A stretch of 16,652 nt of DNA from Bacteroidota bacterium (GCA_023415275.1 JAEZLJ010000127.1:1-16652), one strand, 5' to 3'; counted from the stretch's first letter, positions 1 to 7,370 are shown. Made by a program: numbers and translations. The notes: generated from the sequence alone by a model not told the origin.

Positions 1-530
1 GTACCAATGATAGGCAGTGCTAAAATGCCTTCCCATACCTGTATGACCGGGGTAGAGATCTCCGTGATCTCGTCGGTCTGGCGCAGTATCACTTCCTCTC
101 TTCCCTTGATGAAGGTCTCAAAGGTGAGGATGCCCAGATCATCCATCATCTTACTTACCTGCAAGCTGGAATTGTATAGTTTCTGAGGGTCGTTCTTGAA
201 CTCCTCTTCCAATGCCTTCTGTAAGGCCTCCTTCAGGCTGAATACATAGAGACCGGTTTCTCTTGGCGTAAACCCCTGGCGTGCCCTCGAAATAGAGATA
301 CCTGAAATGATCTCATTGACTTCCTCAAAGGCCAGGGATTCGCTAGCTGACATATTATGATCCGTAATATTTTTTAAAAGGGCATTGAGCAGTTCTTCAG
401 ATTGCTCCCGAAGGTCTTCATTGCTCATCAGGTCTTCCCTTAAGGTATTGTCTTCCAATTGAAGGGTCATCCAATTCTCTAATATGTTTTTCTTTTTTTT
501 CTGTAATAGCTTACTGATATCTACACTCAT
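1..530 (-). CDS. RsbR-like stressosome protein, 3' end cut by window
   Basis: The reading frame opens at the ATG at 528-530 (MSVDISKLLQ) and runs off the left edge, giving 176 full codons. Residues 10-150 form an all-helical acidic domain resembling the N-terminal sensor domain of RsbR-type proteins (RsbRD). After residue 158, PVIQVWEGILALPIIG matches the first strand and helix of a STAS domain. In Bacillus, RsbR proteins with RsbS form the stressosome, a cytosolic complex that holds the kinase RsbT and releases it on stress. The STAS phosphorylation sites would lie beyond the edge. By analogy rsbS and rsbT homologues are expected just to the left, but they cannot be seen. The other nearby ATG (at 534) leads to a stop after seven codons, so the chosen start is firm. 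No clear ribosome binding site is present. Confidence 0.8.
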   Translation of the reverse strand, partial: MSVDISKLLQKKKKNILENWMTLQLEDNTLREDLMSNEDLREQSEELLNALLKNITDHNMSASESLAFEEVNEIISGISISRARQGFTPRETGLYVFSLKEALQKALEEEFKNDPQKLYNSSLQVSKMMDDLGILTFETFIKGREEVILRQTDEITEISTPVIQVWEGILALPIIG

Positions 531-1098
531 TCATGCGTTTTATCAGCTAAATGTAGACTATTAATGCAGGGTATTCTTATTTAATATAGTTCATTGGTAA
601 AATAGTTCTGGAACAGCCCTCTTAGTACTAGAGGGTGACCGGTCATTTTATTTATTGTATTTTTCCTAATGTCTTATTAAGAGAAACCATTCGGCTGAGG
701 CGATGCCTGGTTTAGAGATGAATGCAAAATGGTTTTATAGTAGTTGTTTTTGAAAGAGCAGAAACCTGGGGTCTTCCTGGTCAACTTAGGACAGCTGCCA
801 CATGGCCCAGCCAAAACACTGCAATAAGCATACATGCAAGCGCCTGCATACAGCCCGACTCTAATATACAGCCACCCAGCATCAGCACGTTACAGAAACA
901 AGCCCAGGCCTTTTTACATTTTTCATTTTACATTTTAAATTTTGCCTTCCAACCACCTCCCATATTCTTTTCCACAGCTCAGCATCCAAATCCATCAAAT
1001 GCTGCACAGGTAAAGATTTCCATGCGCAATGCCCACCTGATTGTGTAACTTTATACCAGCCACTTCTGCCACCTTCGAGTCAGCGAAAACCATTTGGT
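531..1098. other. Divergent intergenic region with AT-rich simple sequence
   Basis: This 568 bp region separates the minus-strand RsbR-like gene from the plus-strand GAF protein gene. It holds two adjacent palindromes (617-645, listed separately) and a simple-sequence stretch at 911-946 made of variants of TTTTACATT. A plus-strand frame of 108 codons (722-1048) is open but translates into a low-complexity peptide with no recognisable domain, so I do not call it a gene. A weak -7-like box, TAACTTTA, sits at 1046-1053, about 45 bp before the GAF start, without a matching -33 TTG. Confidence 0.6.
617..645. promoter_or_regulatory. Adjacent palindromes upstream of the RsbR-like gene
   Basis: CCCTCT at 617-622 and AGAGGG at 630-635 form a 6 bp stem with a 7 nt loop. 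Directly next to it, TGACCGGTCA at 636-645 is a perfect 10 bp palindrome. The pair lies about 90-115 bp upstream of the RsbR-like start and 450 bp from the GAF gene. The perfect palindrome could bind a dimeric regulator. No protein is identified and chance cannot be excluded. Confidence 0.3.
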
Positions 1099-3486
1099 AT
1101 GCTGGACGAGATACCTGTATTGCAACCTGTAAAAAAGTCGAAGCTGCTGGCTGCCGGGAAAAAATTCACGGGACGCATTCCCTCATTGAATAGCGCCATC
1201 TCTTTTCAGCCCTTTATTCAGTATTTAAAAGAAAAGCGCTCCTTTGTATCTGGCGCCAGGGAGCAACTGTATAACTACCTGGTGAAACAACTGGAGAGCC
1301 ACCCTTACTTACTGGAAAGCATACAGGACCCTACCCTGTTGCAGGAGCAGGAAGGGTTGATGGAATTACTGAGCACCTCCTTATTCCCCATTGTGGACAA
1401 CCAGGAAAAAAGCAACTATGCGCTGGCGCCTCCCTATAAATTGAGCGTATTTCATTATTCGGACCAGTTCAGGCAATTGTTCTTTAATGCTGATGAAACA
1501 GAGTTGCTGTTACCGGAAGGTTTGGATTACACACAGTTGAAAGCGATACAATGCTCCCTTGTGTACGACCAGGTGCTTGAGACCTTTTATGGTATCAGGC
1601 TGAATGAAAAACCAGAGTTGGTGTATCCCGTGGCAGATCCGCAAACGGGCATGATGCGCTATTACCGCATCCACTATGATCGTCGCTTTATACAACTCCA
1701 TTTGCAGGGTGAATTGCCTCCTCTGCAGGATTGTGCTGTGTGCCTGAACACCTTCCGCATTCTTGACCTTGAGAAACAACTGGCCACCATGCCTCTGCAC
1801 CTATTCAGGGCCGAAGGATTTGCCGTGTGGGTAGCAGAAGATGTAACGCTAAGTGAGTCACTGGAAACCATGCGGAAGATCCTGCTTCATGGAAATGCAT
1901 TCGACGAAGCCGCCATCGGTGGATTGAAACGATGCGTGAAGACATTAGTAGGCCTGCATGATGTGGAGGTGGGACTGGTGCCCTTTGTAAAGATCAATGA
2001 CCAGTATGTGCTGGACGAGGCTACAGGGCAGCATGGGCTGGTGATGAAACAATGGCTGAATGATGACCCTGAAAGCCTGGTGCAGTTTCGCAAGTACACC
2101 GACTTCCTGCGCGAATATCCTTCTCCGTTAGCCATCAGCAACCTTGGAGGTGACATACTGGATGTGGCGCCCTTCATGAATGAGGTGTTCCGCCAGGGTG
2201 CCCAAAGCTTTATAAATTATCCCATACAAAACAGTGATGGCCTGATAGGCGTACTGGAATTGGCTTCTCCTATTAAAGGACTTCTTACTCACCATACGGT
2301 GGACAGGCTGGAACCTGCCATCCCCCTGCTGTCACTGGCCCTGCTCAAATCAAGGGATAACTTCCAGGTTCGCATTGATCACCTGATCAAGGAAAAATTC
2401 ACTGCCTTGCAACAGTCAGTGGAATGGAAATTTGCCGAGGTAGCCTGGGATCACCTTCGCAAGCACGAAACTGAGCCCCTGCGTTGCCAGGTGGTTTTTG
2501 AAAATGTCTACCCCCTTTACGGCGCCATCGATATCCGCAATTCCTCCCTGCAACGCAGCCTGGCTATTCAAAAAGACCTGAGCGTGCAACTGGAACTGGT
2601 GGAAACCATATTGGGCGAATTGCAAGGACTGCTGCACCTGCCCCTGCTGGAAGGATTAGCCTTTAAAAATGATAACTTCCTGGCCTCGCTGGAGAATGCT
2701 CTGACGGCAGAAGAAGAGATCTGCGTAAATGAATACCTGCACCAGGAACTGGAACCTCTGTTTGTGCATTTGCAAAACAATTATGAATTGGCAGCACCCA
2801 GGATCAGGGAGTATTTTGAACTGGTGGGCAATACTAATGGTCCCTTGTATAAGAACAGGCTGGATTACGAGGAAAGCCTCATGCAGATCAATACTACCGT
2901 GATGCACTGCCTTGAACATGAGCAGGAATCCATACAGCAAGCCTTTCCCCACTATTTTGAGAAGTACCGCACCGATGGCATTGAATACAATATTTACATA
3001 GGGCAGTCCATATTCCCTTCCAAGCCTTTTGACCTGTTTTATTTAAAGAACATCCGGCTATGGCAGCTGAAATGCATGGCCAGTGCCACCCTAAAAACAC
3101 AAAGGCTTTTGCCATCTTTAAAAATCCCGCTGCTCACCACCCAGTTGATCCTGGTGCAAAGCCAGCCTATTGCCATCAGCTTCCGCAGGGATGAGCGCCG
3201 CTTTGACGTGGAAGGTTCTTATAATATCCGCTATGAGATCATCAAGAAAAGACTGGACAAGGCATTGGTGCGTAACACAGGGGAGCGGCTGACCCAGCCG
3301 GGCAAAATAGCCCTGGTATATAGCAACCAGAAAGAAGCAGATGAGTACAGGGAATACATCATGTTTTTGCAAAAGAAGAAGATACTGAAAGAAGGACTGG
3401 AGATGCTGGAGCTGGATGAGATGCAGGGAATCAGGGGGCTGAAGGCGATGAGGGTGGAGGTGGAGGATGTGAATGTCGAATATTGA
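1099..3486 (+). CDS. Large GAF-domain protein, function unknown
   Basis: This encodes 795 residues with no signal peptide and no obvious membrane segment, so it is probably cytosolic. Residues about 270-420 look like a GAF-type ligand-binding fold, with a strand pattern through PLAISNLGGD and GLIGVLELASP. A conserved-looking block, YGAIDIRNSS, follows at 474-483. The rest is helical and charged and matches no domain I can name; no kinase, cyclase or DNA-binding output module is visible. It is the only plus-strand gene here and is divergent from an RsbR-like gene, so a role in signal sensing is possible but only inferred. The last four sense codons and the stop fall inside the first unit of the downstream tandem repeat: a T at 3484, where the other units have C, creates the TGA stop. 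The GAF call is moderate. Confidence 0.75.
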   Translation: MLDEIPVLQPVKKSKLLAAGKKFTGRIPSLNSAISFQPFIQYLKEKRSFVSGAREQLYNYLVKQLESHPYLLESIQDPTLLQEQEGLMELLSTSLFPIVDNQEKSNYALAPPYKLSVFHYSDQFRQLFFNADETELLLPEGLDYTQLKAIQCSLVYDQVLETFYGIRLNEKPELVYPVADPQTGMMRYYRIHYDRRFIQLHLQGELPPLQDCAVCLNTFRILDLEKQLATMPLHLFRAEGFAVWVAEDVTLSESLETMRKILLHGNAFDEAAIGGLKRCVKTLVGLHDVEVGLVPFVKINDQYVLDEATGQHGLVMKQWLNDDPESLVQFRKYTDFLREYPSPLAISNLGGDILDVAPFMNEVFRQGAQSFINYPIQNSDGLIGVLELASPIKGLLTHHTVDRLEPAIPLLSLALLKSRDNFQVRIDHLIKEKFTALQQSVEWKFAEVAWDHLRKHETEPLRCQVVFENVYPLYGAIDIRNSSLQRSLAIQKDLSVQLELVETILGELQGLLHLPLLEGLAFKNDNFLASLENALTAEEEICVNEYLHQELEPLFVHLQNNYELAAPRIREYFELVGNTNGPLYKNRLDYEESLMQINTTVMHCLEHEQESIQQAFPHYFEKYRTDGIEYNIYIGQSIFPSKPFDLFYLKNIRLWQLKCMASATLKTQRLLPSLKIPLLTTQLILVQSQPIAISFRRDERRFDVEGSYNIRYEIIKKRLDKALVRNTGERLTQPGKIALVYSNQKEADEYREYIMFLQKKKILKEGLEMLELDEMQGIRGLKAMRVEVEDVNVEY

Positions 3487-4043
3487 ACAAGGAATGTCGA
3501 ATTGCGAAGGAGCTATAGGTCGAAGAGGCATTTTGAATGCAGTCTTTTTGCAGGTGGAGGGTTGAATAATGATCAATAATCAATGCTCAATGCTCAATGT
3601 TCAGGGAAAGAGAGGAGCAGAATGTCGAATATCGAACAAGGAATGTTGAATTTTGAAGCAGCTTTAGGACGAAGAGGTATTTGGATTGCGGGCTTTTCTT
3701 TGGTCGATGGTTAGTAAAAGATCAACAATCAATTTTCAATGTTCAATGTTCAGGGAAGAGAGGAAGCAGAATGTCGAATATCGAACAAGGAATGTTGAAT
3801 GTCGAAGGGTTAGGTTGGAGAAGCATTTTGATAGCGGGCTTTTCTTAGGTCAATGGCTGCATGAATGATCAATAATCAATGTTCAATGCTCAGGGAAGAG
3901 AAGAAGCAGAATGTTGAATATCTAACAAGGAATATCGAATGTCGAAGGAGGTTTAGGACTGAGAGGCGTTGTGATAGCAGTCTTTTTTTAGGTGGATGGT
4001 TAGTAATGCTAATGATCAATTTCAATGCTCAAGGGAGGGACAA
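3472..4043. repeat. Tandem array of four ~140-150 bp units
   Basis: Four diverged direct repeats run head to tail: 3472-3620, 3621-3769, 3770-3909 and 3910-about 4043. Each opens with a version of AATGTCGAATATCGAACAAG, then a GAA/TTGAA-rich stretch, a variable middle containing GGCTTTTCTTAGGT or similar, and closes with runs of TCAATGTTCAATGCTCA before AGGGAAGAG. The openings and closings contain partly complementary words, so each unit could fold back on itself. Short open frames cross the units (3686-3868 and 3865-4077) and give the same peptide repeatedly (QNVEYRTRN); I read these as non-coding repeat DNA. Confidence 0.85.
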
Positions 4044-4176
4044 GTTGGAAGGGCGTCTTGATTGGTTGGTTTGTTGATAAGGAAGCCCGATGAAGTAGGA
4101 AAATGAAATCTGTAGGTCAACCCAAATATTAAATATTAAATCTTACATATTACATATATAAAGAGTAAGCATGTAG

Positions 4177-4197
4177 GGCCGGGAAAATTTTCCGGCC
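4177..4197. other. GC-capped inverted repeat beside the terminator
   Basis: GGCCGG, then GAAAATTTT, then CCGGCC: apart from one extra G this is a full palindrome able to form a stem. It ends 7 bases before the terminator hairpin at 4205-4228 and shares its GGCCGG/CCGGCC words, so the two could pair alternatively. It may be the upper part of a small structured RNA ending at that terminator; no function is known. Confidence 0.5.
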
Positions 4198-4204
4198 AAA
4201 CAAA

Positions 4205-4236
4205 GAGGCCGGATAAAGATCCGGCCTCGCTTTTTT
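4205..4236 (+). terminator. Strong rho-independent terminator
   Basis: GAGGCCGGAT at 4205-4214 and ATCCGGCCTC at 4219-4228 form a perfect 10 bp stem around an AAAG loop. It is followed by GC and six T at 4231-4236. The T-tract is on the plus strand, so it would stop transcripts from the GAF gene about 720 bp after its stop codon, or a small RNA starting nearer. Confidence 0.85.
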
Positions 4237-4315
4237 ACAATGTCTATGAATACCGAATGGACAGAGCAGGATGATTGGATGGGTGTTGAAGGGAAAGGTT
4301 TAATGAGAGGAGGAG

Positions 4316-4458
4316 AATATCGAATATCGAACAAGGAACATTGAATTTCGAAGTGTTAGGTTGGAGAGGGTTTATATTTGGCAGACTTTTCTTAGGTCGG
4401 TGGCTAGATAATGGTCAATAATCAATATTCAATGCTCAATTTTCAAGGGAGAGAGAAC
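4316..4458. repeat. Detached fifth copy of the ~145 bp repeat
   Basis: This copy has the same opening (AATATCGAATATCGAACAAG), middle (GTTAGGTTGGAGAG, then ACTTTTCTTAGGTCGG) and closing (AATAATCAATATTCAATGCT) as the array at 3472-4043. It is separated from that array by about 270 bp carrying two hairpins. CATTGAAT at 4339-4346 is the exact complement of ATTCAATG at 4427-4434, so the unit can fold back on itself. Confidence 0.8.
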
Positions 4459-4616
4459 TATTATGAATAAGCTTAGAATGATTAATGAGGAAGGGATGGA
4501 ATCATTCGGTAAGCGACACCGCGGTTCACGAAGCGCGAGGTTATACCTTCCGGTTTTCTTCGCGAAACTTTGCGACCCCGCGACTTTGTGGCTATTCCCT
4601 GGCTCCAGACTTTTGA
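4459..4616. other. Spacer with CG-rich simple words
   Basis: This stretch lies between the fifth repeat unit and the oxidoreductase stop codon. It holds CGCGA/TCGCG words (about 4532-4583), including TTCGCGAAACTTTGCGACC and GCGACTTTGTGG, which look like degenerate intergenic repeat sequence. No clear terminator for the oxidoreductase is seen. A short plus-strand open frame (4463-4720) is not supported as a gene. Confidence 0.4.
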
Positions 4617-5699
4617 CTATGGTCTCCCGACTAAATCAACCACTCTTCCCGTCCTTACCGATTCATCACAGGCGAAGGCGATGCGCAGGCTGTTCACTGC
4701 ATCATCTAAGTGTTCTGTGAGATCGAGATCTTCCCAAATGGCTTTTTGAAAGAATAATTGCTCGCGATTGCATAATTCCTGGTGGCCAGGTTCGTCTTCC
4801 AGGTTGATCCATTCGTCGGGATGAGTAAATTCATTTTGCTGGTTGATCATGGCATGGTGCAGCCGGATGGATTCTGTTTTGGTATGTGATTCCACTGAGT
4901 CGGATTGCCCGGTCCCCCCGGCCCCTTTGGCCACAATAGAAACAGATCCCCTGGGTCCTATCACATCCTTTACAAAAAAAGCAGTTTCGCTGATCATGGG
5001 TCCCCAGCCTGCTTCATACCACCCCACGGAGCCATCTTCAAACCTTATCTGCAACTGGCCGTAATTGTAATTGTCTTCAGGAATGTGCTCTGTTAACCTG
5101 GCCCCAATGGCATATACTTGTAATGGTTTTGAGCGTGTCATCTGGCACATGACATCAATGTAATGAACACCACAATCCACAATAGGGCTTAGGCTTTTCA
5201 TCAGGTTCTGGTGCACGGTCCACATATAGCCATGGCTTTGTTGGTTGAGGTTCATACGCATCACCAGGGGCTTACCGAGGTGTTGAGCTATTTGAATGAA
5301 TCGTTGCCAGGAAGGATGGTGTCGCAATATATATCCTACCACCAGTTTCTTCCCTGATCGTAACACGGCTTCGGCTACCCTTTCAGCGCCGGCTACACTA
5401 TCGGCAATGGGCTTTTCAATGAATACATGACAGCTATGTTGCAGGGCCAGGATGGCATATTGTTCATGGGTATCGGGATAAGTAGAAATGCAAACAGCAT
5501 CTGGTTGGGTAGCATTTAATGCTTCCTCTATGTTTTCAAATAGTGGGTAGCTCCCGCCCAATGCATTATTGACCCGCATCTTGCTATCTCCTCTTGATAC
5601 CAGGCCAGCTATTTCAAAGCCTTCCAGTTCATGGTAGGCGCGCGCATGTGAAGCGCCCATGTTTCCGCAACCAACTACTAAAACCTTTATTGGATTCAT
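4617..5699 (-). CDS. Gfo/Idh/MocA-family NAD(P)-dependent oxidoreductase
   Basis: A 360-residue protein of the usual length for the family. The N-terminal Rossmann fold begins with VLVVGCGNMGASHARAY (residues 6-22), the dinucleotide-binding loop. EKP at 95-97 is the family signature lysine motif. DCGVHYID at 175-182 gives the conserved Asp and His (H179) of the active site in the C-terminal alpha/beta domain. Such enzymes oxidise or reduce hydroxyl or keto groups of sugars, inositols or related compounds in the cytosol; the substrate cannot be read from the sequence. There is no sugar-transport or glycosidase neighbour to guide it, and the gene seems to stand alone, flanked on both sides by repeat-rich DNA. 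The ATG at 5697-5699 is chosen because the Rossmann strand begins four residues later. Confidence 0.93.
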   Translation of the reverse strand: MNPIKVLVVGCGNMGASHARAYHELEGFEIAGLVSRGDSKMRVNNALGGSYPLFENIEEALNATQPDAVCISTYPDTHEQYAILALQHSCHVFIEKPIADSVAGAERVAEAVLRSGKKLVVGYILRHHPSWQRFIQIAQHLGKPLVMRMNLNQQSHGYMWTVHQNLMKSLSPIVDCGVHYIDVMCQMTRSKPLQVYAIGARLTEHIPEDNYNYGQLQIRFEDGSVGWYEAGWGPMISETAFFVKDVIGPRGSVSIVAKGAGGTGQSDSVESHTKTESIRLHHAMINQQNEFTHPDEWINLEDEPGHQELCNREQLFFQKAIWEDLDLTEHLDDAVNSLRIAFACDESVRTGRVVDLVGRP

Positions 5700-5718
5700 A
5701 TGTTTTGAAGGATTGAAT

Positions 5719-5726
5719 CAAATGTA
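5719..5726 (-). promoter_or_regulatory. Candidate -7 box for the oxidoreductase gene
   Basis: Read on the minus strand this is TACATTTG, an exact match to the Bacteroidota -7 consensus TAnnTTTG, 19 bp upstream of the start codon. No TTG is found at the expected -33 distance, so the call is weak; it implies a leader of only about 13 nt. Confidence 0.35.
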
Positions 5727-5879
5727 AAGAGTAAAAAGTAATATATCCTTGTGGCATATTTGTATTGTTGAATGCGGTGGGTAATTGGGTTTTACAAGAG
5801 TAACGAAGTATGAGGGAAGGTTGAGTGTTTTTATGAGCAGATGGTATGGTATTCAGACAAATCACGGTTTTTAATAACC

Positions 5880-6165
5880 TTGTAGGGGTTGTGATGATTG
5901 AGGCTTGTGCTTTCGGCGAGTCACTTTTTAGCTCGTGGTTTTTTATTTCTTTATGTGTCTCGCTGAGGTGCTTCGCAGTTGTTTGCTCAAAAAAGTAACC
6001 CCCGAGTTCCGCTGCGCTCTTCGGGGCAGGCAAAAAAAAGGGCACCTTTCCTGCCATGGCGGATGTTGGTGCCTTCGGCGAGTTCCTTTTGGCATAGCCC
6101 CAAAAGGAACCAAAAGGTCTAGGCAAACTAATTGCTCCGCATAGTTTGCCGGGCCAGCGCACAAC
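5880..6165. repeat. Hairpin-rich intergenic block, probable dispersed element
   Basis: Several stems lie close together: CCCCGA 6000-6005 with TCGGGG 6021-6026; GGCAGG 6025-6030 with CCTGCC 6050-6055; TTCCTTTTGG 6083-6092 with CCAAAAGGAA 6100-6109; and GGCAAACTA 6122-6130 with TAGTTTGCC 6142-6150. A diverged direct repeat, TGCTTTCGGCGAGT near 5908-5921 and TGCCTTCGGCGAGT near 6070-6083, recurs about 161 bp apart. Minus-strand frames are open (e.g. 5629-6162, overlapping the oxidoreductase start) but encode repetitive, domain-free peptides. From memory, similar peptides turn up as spurious hypotheticals in Bacteroidota, which suggests a mobile or amplified non-coding repeat. The element's ends are not defined by clear terminal repeats. 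Confidence 0.5.
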
Positions 6166-6283
6166 GGTCTTTACTACTTGGAGCTTGATACATTTGGATT
6201 TCAGGCATTCCTTTAGAGTTCAATTAGTATTACATATTGTTTGATGCCTATTGATCGAACACGTGCTATGCGGAGATACTGCA

Positions 6284-6670
6284 GGCGCTGAATTGCCGAC
6301 GTAAATCAGCACAATTAAACCTTGAAGTAATCGAAATTCCGCAATGAGGCTTGACGAGTCTTAAGTTCGAAGTGTTTTTGAGTCTAGTGAAGTTGAAGCA
6401 TTTTAATGCATACAGGCGGCTTTCGATTTACAGTTTTTTAATTTTTACTTTTTACTTTTTACTTGCTCTCTCAGGCTGAATTGCCGACGTCTCGCTTCGA
6501 TTAACAAACGGTATTGTAATCGAATACCGGCAATGAGGCGCTGCACCAGTCTTCAATTCTAAGAGTTTTTGCGATGCGTGAGAATGGAGCTGTTTAGAAT
6601 GCAGGCGACCTTTGCAATTAGGATTTTTTTACTTTTTACTTTTGACTTTTGACTTTTTACTTGCCCTCTC
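6284..6670. repeat. Tandem duplication of a ~190-200 bp sequence
   Basis: Copy 1 is 6284-6472 and copy 2 is 6473-about 6670. Shared landmarks, in order, are GCTGAATTGCCGACGT, GCAATGAGGC, an AGTCTT block, GAGTTTTTG or GTGTTTTTG, GGCG near a GCATACAGG or GCAGG word, and a run of 7 bp repeats (ACTTTTT/ACTTTTG) ending in ACTTGCTCTCTC or ACTTGCCCTCTC. In copy 2 a nested stem is visible: ATTGCCG 6480-6486 with CGGCAAT 6528-6534, enclosing TTCGATTA 6496-6503 with TAATCGAA 6517-6524. Copy 1 keeps only part of it. Copy 2 includes the stop codon and last codons of the 86-residue gene ending at 6657. Confidence 0.75.
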
Positions 6671-6917
6671 CCCTCAATATCTCTTCAATACTTTCCCCAA
6701 TAGCTATCAGCAGATGCACGTCAACGTTAGGATGCCCTTCCAGGTCTTCGGGTGCTATCAGGGCACGCCATTCGCGGTTGTCATCCCTTTCGAAAGAAAC
6801 CCTGGTGCCATAGACATCCACTTCAATGCGGTGGGACCATCCAAAGGATACCAGGCTGGCGGGAAAGAGCAACTCCTTGCCTTTATAGGTGACTGGGATC
6901 TCGAAACCTTCCTCCAT
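6657..6917 (-). CDS. Conserved-looking small protein, 86 aa
   Basis: It begins MEEGFEIPVTYKGKELLFPA and reads as a small beta-rich soluble protein (strands near residues 5-20, 28-45 and 48-54), followed by a short helical tail (IAIGESIEEILRGEGK). It has no signal peptide and no domain I can name. It starts 3 bp after the stop of the secreted OB-fold gene, so the two are almost certainly co-transcribed and translationally coupled. Its last codons (GEGK and stop) lie inside copy 2 of the tandem repeat, so the C-terminus may have been reshaped by the repeat. A longer plus-strand frame across this locus (6612-7346) is its shadow. Confidence 0.7.
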   Translation of the reverse strand: MEEGFEIPVTYKGKELLFPASLVSFGWSHRIEVDVYGTRVSFERDDNREWRALIAPEDLEGHPNVDVHLLIAIGESIEEILRGEGK

Positions 6918-6920
6918 GTC

Positions 6921-7295
6921 TCAGTCCTTTTTGGCGGGCAGCACAGAAAGCTGACTTTTGTCGGTAATGACGATCTGCGGTTTGCCTTTGAAGAGTTCAA
7001 CCTTTCCTGTTATAGAGAGATCAGCATCTGTATAGGTTTTCTCCGGTTCCAGTTCCAGACGCTTACGGTCTTCGCCGTAGATCACCACGGTGAGCAACTG
7101 GTTGGGAAAGGCAGCGCCGATATTAATAAGAGTAGGTGCAGCCTTGGCGGATTCAAAATATTTAATACCATATACTTTACCGGTCACAGTCACACTGTCA
7201 CCGACGTGGGTAGCAATATCTTCCAGCTTGACAGCCTGCTGTGCCCTGGTGATGAAAAAACTACAAAGAAGGGCCAGGGAGAAAATGTATTTCAT
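6921..7295 (-). CDS. Secreted OB-fold protein, function unknown
   Basis: A 124-residue protein. MKYIFSLALLCSFFITRAQ is a clean signal peptide, probably cut before or at Q19, so the protein is exported to the periplasm. The mature part has an OB-fold pattern: VGDSVTVTGKVYGIKYFE, then a strand with LLTVVIYGEDRKRL, then DLSITGKVELFKGKPQIVI. This resembles the exported single-OB proteins often attached to nucleic-acid or sugar-binding roles, but no active site is visible. It heads a two-gene unit with the 86-residue protein 3 bp downstream. A weak promoter-like TAACATTG lies upstream on the minus strand, one base off the -7 consensus. Confidence 0.75.
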   Translation of the reverse strand: MKYIFSLALLCSFFITRAQQAVKLEDIATHVGDSVTVTGKVYGIKYFESAKAAPTLINIGAAFPNQLLTVVIYGEDRKRLELEPEKTYTDADLSITGKVELFKGKPQIVITDKSQLSVLPAKKD

Positions 7296-7370
7296 ATTGA
7301 TAGCTTGTGGTACAATGTTAATCTATTTAGCGTCAATGAATCCTGAGAGGATGATAAATTATTCAGGCCA

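Noticed and set aside
722..1048. Plus-strand 108-codon open frame before the GAF gene
   Set aside because: Low-complexity translation; it crosses an AT-rich simple-sequence run and shows no domain or plausible start context.
3118..3576. 152-codon minus-strand frame across the GAF gene end
   Set aside because: Shadow of the GAF gene and the first repeat unit; no recognisable protein.
3472..4043. CRISPR array
   Set aside because: Units are about 140-150 bp and diverged throughout, with no short identical repeats, no unique spacers and no cas genes.
3686..4077. Two short plus-strand frames (60 and 70 codons) in the tandem array
   Set aside because: Both just translate the same repeat unit (QNVEYRTRN-type peptide); the units differ in length and frame, so no protein is being kept.
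5629..6162. 177-codon minus-strand frame overlapping the oxidoreductase start
   Set aside because: It crosses the hairpin-rich block and the first codons of a certain gene in another frame; no domain, and the peptide repeats itself as the DNA repeat does.
6612..7346. 244-codon plus-strand frame
   Set aside because: It is antisense to the OB-fold and 86-residue genes, of which the OB-fold gene has a signal peptide and a recognisable fold; the plus-strand translation has none.
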